The notes beneath the pieces were generated by a model that worked only from the letters and a program-made list of their open reading frames with translations, was not told the origin of the DNA and made no database searches. Of a stretch of 6,909 nucleotides of DNA, positions 1 to 6,170 are shown one piece after another. This DNA comes from Chloroflexota bacterium (GTDB lineage Bacteria; Chloroflexota; UBA5177; JANWHV01). Location of the stretch: the NCBI GenBank assembly GCA_025450375.1, contig JANWHO010000245.1, forward strand, positions 1 to 6,909, read 5' to 3'. The first letter of the stretch is position 1. Every line of letters begins with the position of its first letter. The translations under genes and the position numbers were made by a program.

Positions 1-117
1 ATTCCGTTCCACCTGGAGGGACTACGCGAGGATCGGGAGGAACGTCCGTGGCTCTATACGCCCGAGAAGCTCTCGCCGGAGTTGCGGGCCATCTTCGCGC
101 GGATCGACGCGGCGTAG
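1..117 (+). CDS. C-terminal tail of an unidentified protein (5'-truncated by window edge)
   Basis: Frame 1 is open from the first base to a TAG at 115-117, giving 38 residues that end in ...SPELRAIFARIDAA. The residue mix (acidic and basic helix, WLYTPEKLSPEL, then a helical end) and GC-rich third positions look like a genuine protein C-terminus. It is the only plausible plus-strand coding segment here. The start and all family-defining parts lie outside the window, so no function is assigned. It converges on the zinc-ribbon/YccF-like gene, with only 29 bp (118-146) between the two stop codons. I see no convincing terminator hairpin in that gap. Confidence is moderate that this is coding, and there is none about identity. 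Confidence 0.6.
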   Translation: MPFHLEGLREDREERPWLYTPEKLSPELRAIFARIDAA

Positions 118-146
118 ACGCGGGTGGAGTGGAATATAAACCCTCC

Positions 147-881
147 CTACTCCGCCAAATAGGCCACCGTAGGGGCTGCCGCGAACATCCGCTGGGCCAG
201 GGGGGCGCCGACCACGGTCAGCACCGCCAGATAGCCCAGGATGAGCCAGAGCAGGCTGGCCCACCACCCTACAAGGAGAAAATAGACCGCGCGCATAGGG
301 ATCGGATAGGAGGAGGAGGCATAGGGGACCGGATGGGCCGTCGATGCGGCAGGCTGCCAGTTCCCCATGTGAAGGGTAAGCACCTCGGGAGCGTGGTCCA
401 GCATCCGGATCGCCACCACGCGGCCAAACACGCTGATCAAGGCGAGCCAGGCCACGATCACCCACAACAAGGTCAAGGCGATCCCCGCCACCGCGAACCA
501 GGCAGCGCGGAGGGATAACGGCGCCCTCCGCGCCGGGAGTGGCGGCACATAGGGCGGCGGACGGCGCGAGAGATGGTCGAGCCGGGTTTGCAAGCGGCGG
601 GCGGCGGGCGGCAGCGCGGAATGGCGGCCCAGACGGTCGCTCAGCACCCCCGCCGCGTCCCGCAGCAGCGGCTCCAGGCGGTCACCAGCCTCGCGCAAGG
701 CGGCGCGCGGATCGGGGGGCGCCTGAGGAACGGGCGCTCCTCCTATCGTGTTGGCCATCGGATCGTCCAGTTGTCCGGTGCCGATCGCGATCTGGCCCCC
801 ACAGGCGGCGCACATGGTCGCCCCCGGCGCGGTGGCGGCGCCGCAGTGTGGGCAGATGGCGGCGAATGGCGTGGCCCGCAT
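147..881 (-). CDS. Zinc-ribbon membrane protein with two YccF-like repeats
   Basis: This 244-residue protein has three visible parts. Residues 10-27 form a small zinc ribbon, CPHC-x10-CAAC, of the kind found at the N-terminus of many bacterial membrane proteins. Residues 40-122 are a Pro/Ala/Arg-rich, probably cytoplasmic linker. Residues 125-170 and 197-242 are two homologous hydrophobic units, each an Arg-Ala start, one long membrane segment and an amphipathic R-M-x4-A-P-x-V tail; 19 of 46 positions match without gaps. The second unit carries the GWW motif (205-207) followed by a VVG-x-P-L turn, as in the YccF inner-membrane component family (E. coli YccF also has repeated units). YccF function is not established, so none is given. 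The ATG is preceded by GAGAGGG 12 nt upstream. This is the last minus-strand gene, 75 bp after the nicotinamidase-like gene. Confidence 0.85.
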   Translation of the reverse strand: MRATPFAAICPHCGAATAPGATMCAACGGQIAIGTGQLDDPMANTIGGAPVPQAPPDPRAALREAGDRLEPLLRDAAGVLSDRLGRHSALPPAARRLQTRLDHLSRRPPPYVPPLPARRAPLSLRAAWFAVAGIALTLLWVIVAWLALISVFGRVVAIRMLDHAPEVLTLHMGNWQPAASTAHPVPYASSSYPIPMRAVYFLLVGWWASLLWLILGYLAVLTVVGAPLAQRMFAAAPTVAYLAE

Positions 882-889
882 GGCGAATA

Positions 890-929
890 GATTCCCTCTC
901 TACGATCAGCCTACTGAGGGACGGGAATC
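890..929 (-). promoter_or_regulatory. Leader inverted repeat that can mask the ribosome binding site of the YccF-like gene
   Basis: GATTCCC (890-896) and GGGAATC (923-929) are perfect 7-bp complementary arms. A competing pairing is TCCCTC (893-898) with GAGGGA (916-921). In the minus-strand transcript, the arm nearest the start codon contains the GAGAGGG ribosome binding site. The repeats are directly visible. A role in translational control is inference, and in GC-rich DNA chance complementarity to a Shine-Dalgarno is common. Confidence 0.3.
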
Positions 930-940
930 CGCGCAAGGAA

Positions 941-986
941 GCCGCCTGGGGTTCTTTCAGGGAAGCGGCCATTCCGGCCAGGCGGC
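941..986 (-). repeat. 9-bp inverted repeat spanning the stop codon of the nicotinamidase-like gene
   Basis: GCCGCCTGG (941-949) and CCAGGCGGC (978-986) are perfect reverse complements with a 28-nt gap. The arms straddle the TGA at 957-959, so one arm is coding and the other lies in the intergenic leader of the next gene. No T run follows on the minus strand (the sequence continues TTCCTTGCG), so it is not a standard intrinsic terminator. It could stabilise the mRNA 3' end or be coincidental. Confidence 0.35.
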
Positions 987-2021
987 CATCGGAGTGGTGG
1001 AATCCACGACATGCATCCCCGCGTTCCGGAAGCGGTCAAGGGCCGCCGCCGCCTGATCGGTGAAATCGGCCAGAAATCCGCCCTTCCCATCCGGGACTAC
1101 CACGCTGGACATGCAATCCTCGAGGATATAGACCTTCCCCGCCAGAGCTGGGTCAATCGCGACGATCTCGGTCAGCAGATCCTCGATCGTGCTTTTGACG
1201 CAGTGGCTGGCGGCCTGGCCGGCAATCACGACCACATCGGCGCCGAGTAGGGTCGCGAGTAAGGCCGTATTCTTCTGGGCCAGGGTGCCGCCGTCATGGG
1301 CGCGCAACACTTCCGGGCGCAGAATGCTGTAGTTCTCGGTCAGGACGTTACTCCCCTTCATCTCCGTCCACGCCTGAGTCTGCCGGGCGAAGCAATGGAA
1401 GAGTTGGGCCTCCTGGATAATGCCGCTGAGCGCGTGCCCATCGCTGCCCAGCAGGCAGTGGTAGGGCCAGAGATAGAGTTCATACTTTCCCGCCCGTGCC
1501 AACTCGTCGCAATAGAATATCGCCTGGGCCAACAGCCAGGAATAGTCGCCGCCGCATAGCCAATCGGCGACAGCGGGATTGGGCCGGAGGGCGCCGGAGC
1601 GAATCTGCTCCGCGTGTACGATTGTATGGGGAGCGGGCGCGGCGCCGGAGTCATCAAGCCAGAACGAGGGGAAGAAAATCTGGGTCGGCACATGGGTATC
1701 CAGGGTGGTGGTAATCGCGGTGATCGTGCCCAGGTTCCGGTGGATGAACTCCGCCAGCCGGCGGTTGTCGTCCATGGCGCCGGTGCCGGAACGGCCACCC
1801 ACGTAGAGGGTGCCCGCCGGAAAACAGAAGTCCTTCTGGGCATCAATCACCAGCAGGTGGACCTTCGCGGTGGCCGCGGCCGCATGCGTGATCCCGTACT
1901 GGCGGCGCCACTCGTCGGCGGCGCCCAAGAGGGCCTGGGGATCGGGGCGATACTCCCAGCGGCGGGCGTTGGCCGGATCGAAAAATGGGGGCAGCGGCAG
2001 GGTTCCCGTGGTAGCGGGCAT
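957..2021 (-). CDS. Nicotinamidase-like cysteine hydrolase (isochorismatase superfamily), long form
   Basis: The 354-residue protein shows the motifs of the nicotinamidase/pyrazinamidase branch. The catalytic Asp is D60 in LVIDAQKDFC. Metal ligands are likely D108 and H110 in LDTH, and H188 in WPYHC. The catalytic Lys is probably K222 in MKGSN, and the nucleophile C274 lies in GQAASHCVKST. By family knowledge such enzymes hydrolyse nicotinamide to nicotinate and ammonia for NAD salvage, in the cytoplasm; no signal peptide is visible. Typical family members have about 180-220 residues. This one has about 50 extra N-terminal residues, and 74 residues between the DTH and WPYHC motifs with its own Cys/Trp/Tyr-rich helix (154-184). 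The true substrate is therefore uncertain, and another amide or imide is possible. The ATG has GAGGGG about 8 nt upstream. It lies 76 bp after the GH18-like gene. Confidence 0.88.
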   Translation of the reverse strand: MPATTGTLPLPPFFDPANARRWEYRPDPQALLGAADEWRRQYGITHAAAATAKVHLLVIDAQKDFCFPAGTLYVGGRSGTGAMDDNRRLAEFIHRNLGTITAITTTLDTHVPTQIFFPSFWLDDSGAAPAPHTIVHAEQIRSGALRPNPAVADWLCGGDYSWLLAQAIFYCDELARAGKYELYLWPYHCLLGSDGHALSGIIQEAQLFHCFARQTQAWTEMKGSNVLTENYSILRPEVLRAHDGGTLAQKNTALLATLLGADVVVIAGQAASHCVKSTIEDLLTEIVAIDPALAGKVYILEDCMSSVVVPDGKGGFLADFTDQAAAALDRFRNAGMHVVDSTTPMAAWPEWPLP

Positions 2022-2046
2022 GGTCTCGCCCCTCTTTCTCGTAGAC

Positions 2047-2063
2047 CGCCGGAGCCTCCGGCG
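2047..2063 (-). repeat. Compact GC hairpin in the leader of the nicotinamidase-like gene
   Basis: CGCCGGA (2047-2053) and TCCGGCG (2057-2063) form a perfect 7-bp stem with a 3-nt loop, between the GH18-like stop codon and the next ribosome binding site. No T tract follows on either strand, so termination is not supported. A further 5-bp pairing, GGTCT (2022-2026) with AGACC (2043-2047), could place the GAGGGG ribosome binding site in a loop. It may mark an mRNA processing or stability element, or mean nothing. Confidence 0.35.
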
Positions 2064-2097
2064 CCGTGATCCGCCATCAGTATTATGATACGCATTC

Positions 2098-3066
2098 TCA
2101 TTCGCTGGTAGTGGCTCGCCAACGATCGAAGACGCTCCATTGGGCGGGGGACATGGTCCAGAGGGCGAAAATAGCCACGCGGGCTCTGTTCGGCAGGGCT
2201 TGGCGCACTCCCGCCAGCGCCGTGCTCAGGTTCTCCACCCGGTCGTCGAACTCCTGGGTTTGTCCGGCAAAGGCAGGGATGCCGAAGGCGAGAGAGATAT
2301 TCGGGAGCGCCAGGGCCAGGTCGTGCACCTGCTCGGCCACGAAGGCGGTATAGGCCGCCGGGTCACGGAGGCTCGTCTCATAGAGCATGGGGTCCACCTC
2401 GTTCACCAGCGCCCCTACTCGCCCGTAGTAGGCGCCGGACCACGGAGTGAGCGGCAGGCGCGGGCGGGGGGAGAGTGCTGGGAGCCCACCGGCGGGCAGC
2501 AGGGCCGGGCTCGCCACGGCGAGCCACCGGTTGGGTCCGATGGCGGCACGAGTGCGGCGCAGCAGATCCAGGAAGGCCGGATCGCCATCCGCCACCGGCT
2601 CCAGGTCATACTGCACGCCATCGAACCCTTCGGCGGTAAACTGAGCGGCCGTGCGAACCAGGGCCGCCCGTTCCGTCTCGGCCTGAAGATCGAACAAGCC
2701 ATCCCACCTGGGCAGCAGTTGGCCAATCCAGGCCAGGACGCGGACGCCGGGGCAGACAGCGTGGAAGCGGTTGACGAAGCGGCCCGCGTCGGGGGCGCGC
2801 TCCTCGGCGATCCGCCCCGCCCCGTCGAGCGGTCCCACGTGGGCGTAGATCTCGCGCAGTCCATGGACATGCATTATGTTGCATAGTCCGGTAAGCGCCG
2901 CGGGCGCCGGTGGGGCAGCCACCCAGGAGTGGCCAATCCATACCGCGTTGACCGGCGGAGGCGGTCCACTACCATGGACATCTCGCGGCCGGAGGGCAAG
3001 CACCACGCCGGCCAGCAGGATGGCGGACAGCATATTGGCAAGGACGATATGGCGCAATAGACGCAT
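2098..3066 (-). CDS. Secreted or membrane-anchored GH18-like TIM-barrel protein
   Basis: This 322-residue protein starts with a basic stretch and a hydrophobic segment (about 7-26), then RPRDVHGSG, which fits a signal peptide or an uncleaved anchor; no lipobox is seen. The rest resembles a glycoside hydrolase family 18 type barrel. FDGVQYDLEP (148-157) matches the strand-4 pattern DGxxxDxE, with D149, D154 and the candidate acid E156. VDPMLYE (224-230) resembles the strand-6 M-x-Y-D/E motif, and ALWTM (301-305) the strand-8 Trp. Q152 replaces the Asp usual at the middle position. Chitinases and peptidoglycan or spore-cortex enzymes share this fold, so the substrate is unknown and no chitin-binding domain is present. 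The ATG has AAAGGG about 10 nt upstream. It follows the Asp-box propeller gene by 70 bp; both products are probably outside the membrane. Confidence 0.78.
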   Translation of the reverse strand: MRLLRHIVLANMLSAILLAGVVLALRPRDVHGSGPPPPVNAVWIGHSWVAAPPAPAALTGLCNIMHVHGLREIYAHVGPLDGAGRIAEERAPDAGRFVNRFHAVCPGVRVLAWIGQLLPRWDGLFDLQAETERAALVRTAAQFTAEGFDGVQYDLEPVADGDPAFLDLLRRTRAAIGPNRWLAVASPALLPAGGLPALSPRPRLPLTPWSGAYYGRVGALVNEVDPMLYETSLRDPAAYTAFVAEQVHDLALALPNISLAFGIPAFAGQTQEFDDRVENLSTALAGVRQALPNRARVAIFALWTMSPAQWSVFDRWRATTSE

Positions 3067-3136
3067 GATTCCGGCCCTTTCTGGCGTCGTATTAACAGCA
3101 ACGCGCGAACGGGCTGGAAGGTTACATGAATTGTGG

Positions 3137-4459
3137 CTAACTTTCCCCGGCGGGCGTCGGCCCCAGGGCCAGGCCCGACGACACGGGCGTCCACCGGGCC
3201 TCGTCGAGCCGCCAGATTCCGGTCAGGCTCACGAGGTAGATCTGATCCGCCTGGCCCCGTGAGATGGCCAGCACCTGCACGACCGTGTCGGCGGCCACGG
3301 GGAGAGTTGCCGGCAGGCGGCGCCAGGCATAGCCGAACGGGGCGGTCCAGATTCGGTCCCGATAGACGACATAACGGGCGCGGTTGGTTTGGGCCCACTG
3401 GGCGGGCGGGGCGCAGCCGGGGGCGGGACGGGCGCCGCAGACTACCCGGCTCCAGTGGTAGCCGCCGTCGAGGGACACATAACGGGCGACCGGAAAGTCG
3501 GCGGTGACAGCGGCGGGATTGACCAGATCGAGCACCAGGGCGCGCGATATGGGATTCCCGGTCACAATAGCCTGCAGGTCGGTAGCCGTGGGGGCGTCGG
3601 GCAGGAGTCCCAGGGGGCGCCAGTGGCCGCCTCCATCATCGCTGGCCAGGCCCGGCGGCTGCCCAGGCGTGTAGAAAGGCGGCGCTACCGCAAGCATCGG
3701 ATCGAGCAGGGCGACGCTGCCCACGGTGAGGAGATGGGGGATAATCACCGATCGCCAGGTGGCGCCTCCATCCTCCGAACGGAGGAGCGCCCCACCGTTC
3801 CCATTCTCGGCCAGGGCGGTAAGCGTCCCGTTCCGCCCCACAAGCAAGGTGCTGATCGCCACGTTGGGCACGTCATGCCGGCCCTGGGGACTGATCCGGT
3901 TCCACAGTCCATCGACGCCTGGGCTGGTATCGCGATACAGATTCCCCGCCAGGTACAGGGGGAATTGCAGGCGTTGGGTGAGCAGGTAAAGGCCGCCCGC
4001 TTGATCGGCGGTGATTGTTTGCGGGGCCTCGGCCCCGCTGCTGAAGACGGTGGTCCAGGTAATCCCGGCGTCGTCACTCCGCCACAACGCCTCGCAGCCC
4101 GGCTCATTGCCCAGGGCCAGGTTCGGGGAGATGGGAGGGCGGGTGATCGCGAACAAATGCGTGCTCCCCGCGGAATCGGGAACCGCCAGTGCCTGGCCGA
4201 TCACCGCGCCCTCCTGACAGGGCGGCGCGGCCTGGGAGGGCGGGCTGGGCCAGAGCATGGAAGCGAGCAGCGCGGCGGCGAACAGCGCGCAGACCGCCAG
4301 GATAATCCACCCACGCTGCCACTGGGTGAGGGGCCCGTGAGTACGGAACCAGAAGGATCGCCGCTGAACTTGGGGCGCCGGGCTTCCGGGCGCGTCGTTG
4401 GGGCTTGCGAGGTCACCGGCCTCCGCCGAGGTTGGGGAGCGTGGTTCGTGTTCGTCCAC
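3137..4459 (-). CDS. Type II membrane protein with Asp-box (BNR) beta-propeller repeats
   Basis: In this 440-residue protein, residues 1-48 are Pro/Ser/Glu-rich and probably disordered in the cytoplasm. Residues 51-70 form one membrane helix preceded by several Arg residues, so the rest should face outside. The exterior part has four Asp boxes, S-x-D-x-G-x-x-W: residues 128-135, 228-235, 273-280 and 329-336. Such turns mark sialidase-like, sortilin-like and Ycf48-like propellers. Asp boxes alone do not show catalysis, and I see no arginine-triad evidence for a sialidase. Four cysteines (C81, C122, C341, C349) could form disulfides. The start is GTG, supported by GGGAGGG 11 nt upstream; no in-frame ATG fits better. 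It is the first gene after the AbiE terminator and precedes the GH18-like gene by 70 bp. The ligand is unknown. Confidence 0.82.
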   Translation of the reverse strand: MDEHEPRSPTSAEAGDLASPNDAPGSPAPQVQRRSFWFRTHGPLTQWQRGWIILAVCALFAAALLASMLWPSPPSQAAPPCQEGAVIGQALAVPDSAGSTHLFAITRPPISPNLALGNEPGCEALWRSDDAGITWTTVFSSGAEAPQTITADQAGGLYLLTQRLQFPLYLAGNLYRDTSPGVDGLWNRISPQGRHDVPNVAISTLLVGRNGTLTALAENGNGGALLRSEDGGATWRSVIIPHLLTVGSVALLDPMLAVAPPFYTPGQPPGLASDDGGGHWRPLGLLPDAPTATDLQAIVTGNPISRALVLDLVNPAAVTADFPVARYVSLDGGYHWSRVVCGARPAPGCAPPAQWAQTNRARYVVYRDRIWTAPFGYAWRRLPATLPVAADTVVQVLAISRGQADQIYLVSLTGIWRLDEARWTPVSSGLALGPTPAGES

Positions 4460-4519
4460 CGTGCCGGCAACCCTCCCGATGCGCTGATCCCGCCTCTTAC
4501 GCTCTTATGTACTGTACCC

Positions 4520-4545
4520 AAATTGCGGAGGCGGATCCGCCTCCG
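4520..4545 (-). terminator. Intrinsic terminator of the AbiE operon (20-bp perfect palindrome)
   Basis: CGGAGGCGGATCCGCCTCCG at 4526-4545 is a perfect palindrome. As RNA it makes an 8-bp GC stem with a GAUC loop. On the minus strand it is followed by CAATTT, a short and imperfect T tract; on the plus strand there is no T run. It lies 21 bp past the abiEii stop and 66 bp before the propeller gene start, so it should separate the toxin-antitoxin operon from the next genes. The weak T tract may allow partial read-through. Confidence 0.6.
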
Positions 4546-4566
4546 TGCGTCAGGGCAAGATAGCGG

Positions 4567-5490
4567 TCAGTGGGTGTCGGATAGTTTCGGTACCCTATCC
4601 ACGACCCATCGTTGTACCACCTGATCCCACCGGCTCTCCAGCGATTCCGTAGCCAGCACCGGATCGAGGAAGGCGGCGGTTCGGGCATATCCGTGCGACA
4701 CCTCGGGATCGATGCCGACAGAGCGGGCCAGCTTGCGGTATCCCGGTCCCCAGCCGGACGGCGGCGGCGGCATGGCGGTGGGCAGTGGTTGCTTCCCGCG
4801 GACGGCGAAGGTCTCTTCAAGCGCGGCGCGCAATACTTGGGCGTCGAACGGGCAGAACCCCGCAATCAGGACAAGGTCCACGAGATCTTTCTCGCGCGTG
4901 CTCCGGCGCGTACCGTCTCCGTAGCCACGCATGTAGGCGTGGAGCTTTTCCGCGACATGTGTCGCAAGTGGCAGTACCGGTATAGTAATTGGGTCGAACT
5001 CCGCGAAGGCAAGGAGATTGGGAATCGCGATCGATTCTATTTGCCAGTGCTCCCGCGGCACGAAGCCGATGTCAAGCGTAGCCTGCTCGAAGATACGCCC
5101 CGTGAGGTCGGCCCGCACATGATAGCGCATGGCGACAGCATCCTCAAGGGCCGCGAGCCGGTCTGTCTGTTGCACGGTGAAGGTGAAGTAGTCACCAAGG
5201 TCGTGAGCAGCGGCCGCCATGAGATCGGCCGTAGCGCTCGCCACATCATCGGCACGAGCCAGATCCATGTCGTTGGTGGCTCGGGCCCGCGCGCCAAATC
5301 GGTAATCCAGTGCGAGCGCTCCCTTGAGGAGCCAGCGATCGGGTGCGGCGATGTGCATGCGTACCAGCAGGCGCTCGAAGAGAACGGCCTTGCGAACCCG
5401 CTGGATTGGTACACCAGCCTGACGCGCTTGCTGGGTAAGATGCGCGTCAAGCGCCATTTTGAATGCTGGAGCGGTACGATACTTCCGCAT
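4567..5490 (-). CDS. abiEii: AbiEii-type nucleotidyltransferase toxin (type IV toxin-antitoxin)
   Basis: The 307-residue protein has the AbiEii/AbiGii (DUF1814) nucleotidyltransferase pattern. Motif I begins with LLKGALALDYRFG (54-66) and ends in the metal-binding TNDMDL (72-77; D74 and D76 form DxD). Downstream are the conserved EKLHAYMRG (181-189) and REKDLVDL (199-206), with K182, K201, D202 and D205 as likely functional residues. Related toxins transfer nucleotides, or are GTP-binding, and cause reversible growth arrest that aborts phage infection; related MenA-type enzymes modify tRNA 3' ends. The precise target here is unknown. The second Gly common in motif I (GG) is Ala58. The start ATG overlaps the abiEi stop as TGATG, with no good ribosome binding site, which points to translational coupling. 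Length fits the family, and all motifs look intact. Confidence 0.92.
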   Translation of the reverse strand: MRKYRTAPAFKMALDAHLTQQARQAGVPIQRVRKAVLFERLLVRMHIAAPDRWLLKGALALDYRFGARARATNDMDLARADDVASATADLMAAAAHDLGDYFTFTVQQTDRLAALEDAVAMRYHVRADLTGRIFEQATLDIGFVPREHWQIESIAIPNLLAFAEFDPITIPVLPLATHVAEKLHAYMRGYGDGTRRSTREKDLVDLVLIAGFCPFDAQVLRAALEETFAVRGKQPLPTAMPPPPSGWGPGYRKLARSVGIDPEVSHGYARTAAFLDPVLATESLESRWDQVVQRWVVDRVPKLSDTH

Positions 5491-6098
5491 CAGGCGACTT
5501 GCAGCCCACGTTCGATCAGATCGGACACACGGCTCCCACGCTCACGAGCGCGCGCTCGTAGCTGGTCCGCGGTGAACCACCCACGGCGACATGCCTGCTC
5601 AACCGCCATGATTACCTGTTCGGAAGCCGTACCTGTCTCCGCCGCATCCAGAATGGTGCGGAGGGGAGCGGTGATGCGGATTCCCTCTCGCGTGACTACA
5701 TCGTCCGGCGCCAACGCATGCGTTGTCGTGTGAAGAGCAACACCCCACGGTCGCGACAGTCCGCGCCGCGACCGTGGGATCAGGAGATCTATCGCATTTG
5801 GTACGACATCGGAGAGGTCCAGCAGGTCAAGCGCGCTCTCGTGTGAGACCACGGCTTGCTCCTTACCCACCACCAGCCAGGCGGCCATCACATCTTCATG
5901 CTGGGAGGAGGGATAGTCGCGGAGCCGGTAGAGCCCTCGGTGGAGGCGGATGAAGCGCCCCGTGCCAGTGTGGTAGGAGAGCAGCCGCCAGTCGTACCCG
6001 CAGGTGCGTGCCTGCGCGCTGGTGAAGTACCCGGCCTGCTCGGAGGCTTGGGCGAAAAGAGCTTCCGCGTCGGGTCCATGATGTGCGATGTCATTCAT
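5490..6098 (-). CDS. abiEi: AbiEi-type antitoxin and autorepressor with winged helix
   Basis: The protein has about 202 residues from the chosen start. The N-terminal part is a winged-helix domain of AbiEi_4 type. It includes AGYFTSAQARTCGY, then the recognition helix, then RFIRLHRGLYRLRDYP, the wing and its exit. The C-terminal half begins VVSHESALDLLDLSDVVP and includes IDLLIPRSRR, as in AbiEi antitoxins. It should neutralise AbiEii and bind inverted repeats in its own promoter, as shown for streptococcal AbiE. The frame stays open to an ATG at 6125, with another at 6107. Those starts lie on or upstream of a perfect TATAAT (6106-6111) and have weak, distant ribosome binding sites, so the ATG at 6098, 7 nt after the -10 box, is preferred; a leaderless mRNA is inferred. 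If transcripts continue from vapBC, the longer 211-residue form is possible. Confidence 0.9.
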   Translation of the reverse strand: MNDIAHHGPDAEALFAQASEQAGYFTSAQARTCGYDWRLLSYHTGTGRFIRLHRGLYRLRDYPSSQHEDVMAAWLVVGKEQAVVSHESALDLLDLSDVVPNAIDLLIPRSRRGLSRPWGVALHTTTHALAPDDVVTREGIRITAPLRTILDAAETGTASEQVIMAVEQACRRGWFTADQLRARARERGSRVSDLIERGLQVA

Positions 6099-6119
6099 AC
6101 CTTCCATTATACTGGAGGT
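6099..6119 (-). promoter_or_regulatory. abiE promoter with overlapping operator-like inverted repeat
   Basis: A perfect TATAAT sits at 6106-6111 (minus strand). It is flanked by ACCTTCCA (6099-6106) and TGGAGGT (6113-6119), complementary arms apart from one extra base. Repressor binding here would cover the -10 box, which fits autoregulation by the winged-helix AbiEi protein. No good -35 box is seen 16-18 nt upstream (best match 3 of 6). The ATG at 6098 falls where transcription should begin. Confidence 0.5.
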
Positions 6120-6170
6120 TCCCATGACATTGCTAGTTTCTTCCCAGAAGATGAATGCCGTTGTCGCGGA

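Noticed and set aside
118..146. A bidirectional terminator between the convergent genes at the left edge
   Set aside because: Only 4-bp complementarity (GGGT with ACCC) and no T tract on either strand.
2082..2090. CATAAT / TATCAT as a -10 box for the nicotinamidase-like gene
   Set aside because: Each matches 5 of 6, but no -35 box is present at 16-18 nt and the bases form part of a short AT-rich patch; not enough to call a promoter.
2140..2886. A 248-codon plus-strand frame opposite the GH18-like gene
   Set aside because: Low-complexity Gly/Arg/His composition; the opposite strand has a signal segment and active-site motifs.
3389..4624. A 411-codon open frame on the plus strand
   Set aside because: It lies antisense to the propeller gene, is rich in Gly/Arg/Ala, and shows no domain. 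The minus-strand frame has a membrane helix and four Asp boxes. Long antisense frames are expected at high GC.
4612..5733. A 373-codon plus-strand frame opposite abiEii and abiEi
   Set aside because: It covers two well-recognised toxin-antitoxin genes on the other strand and has no recognisable motif of its own.
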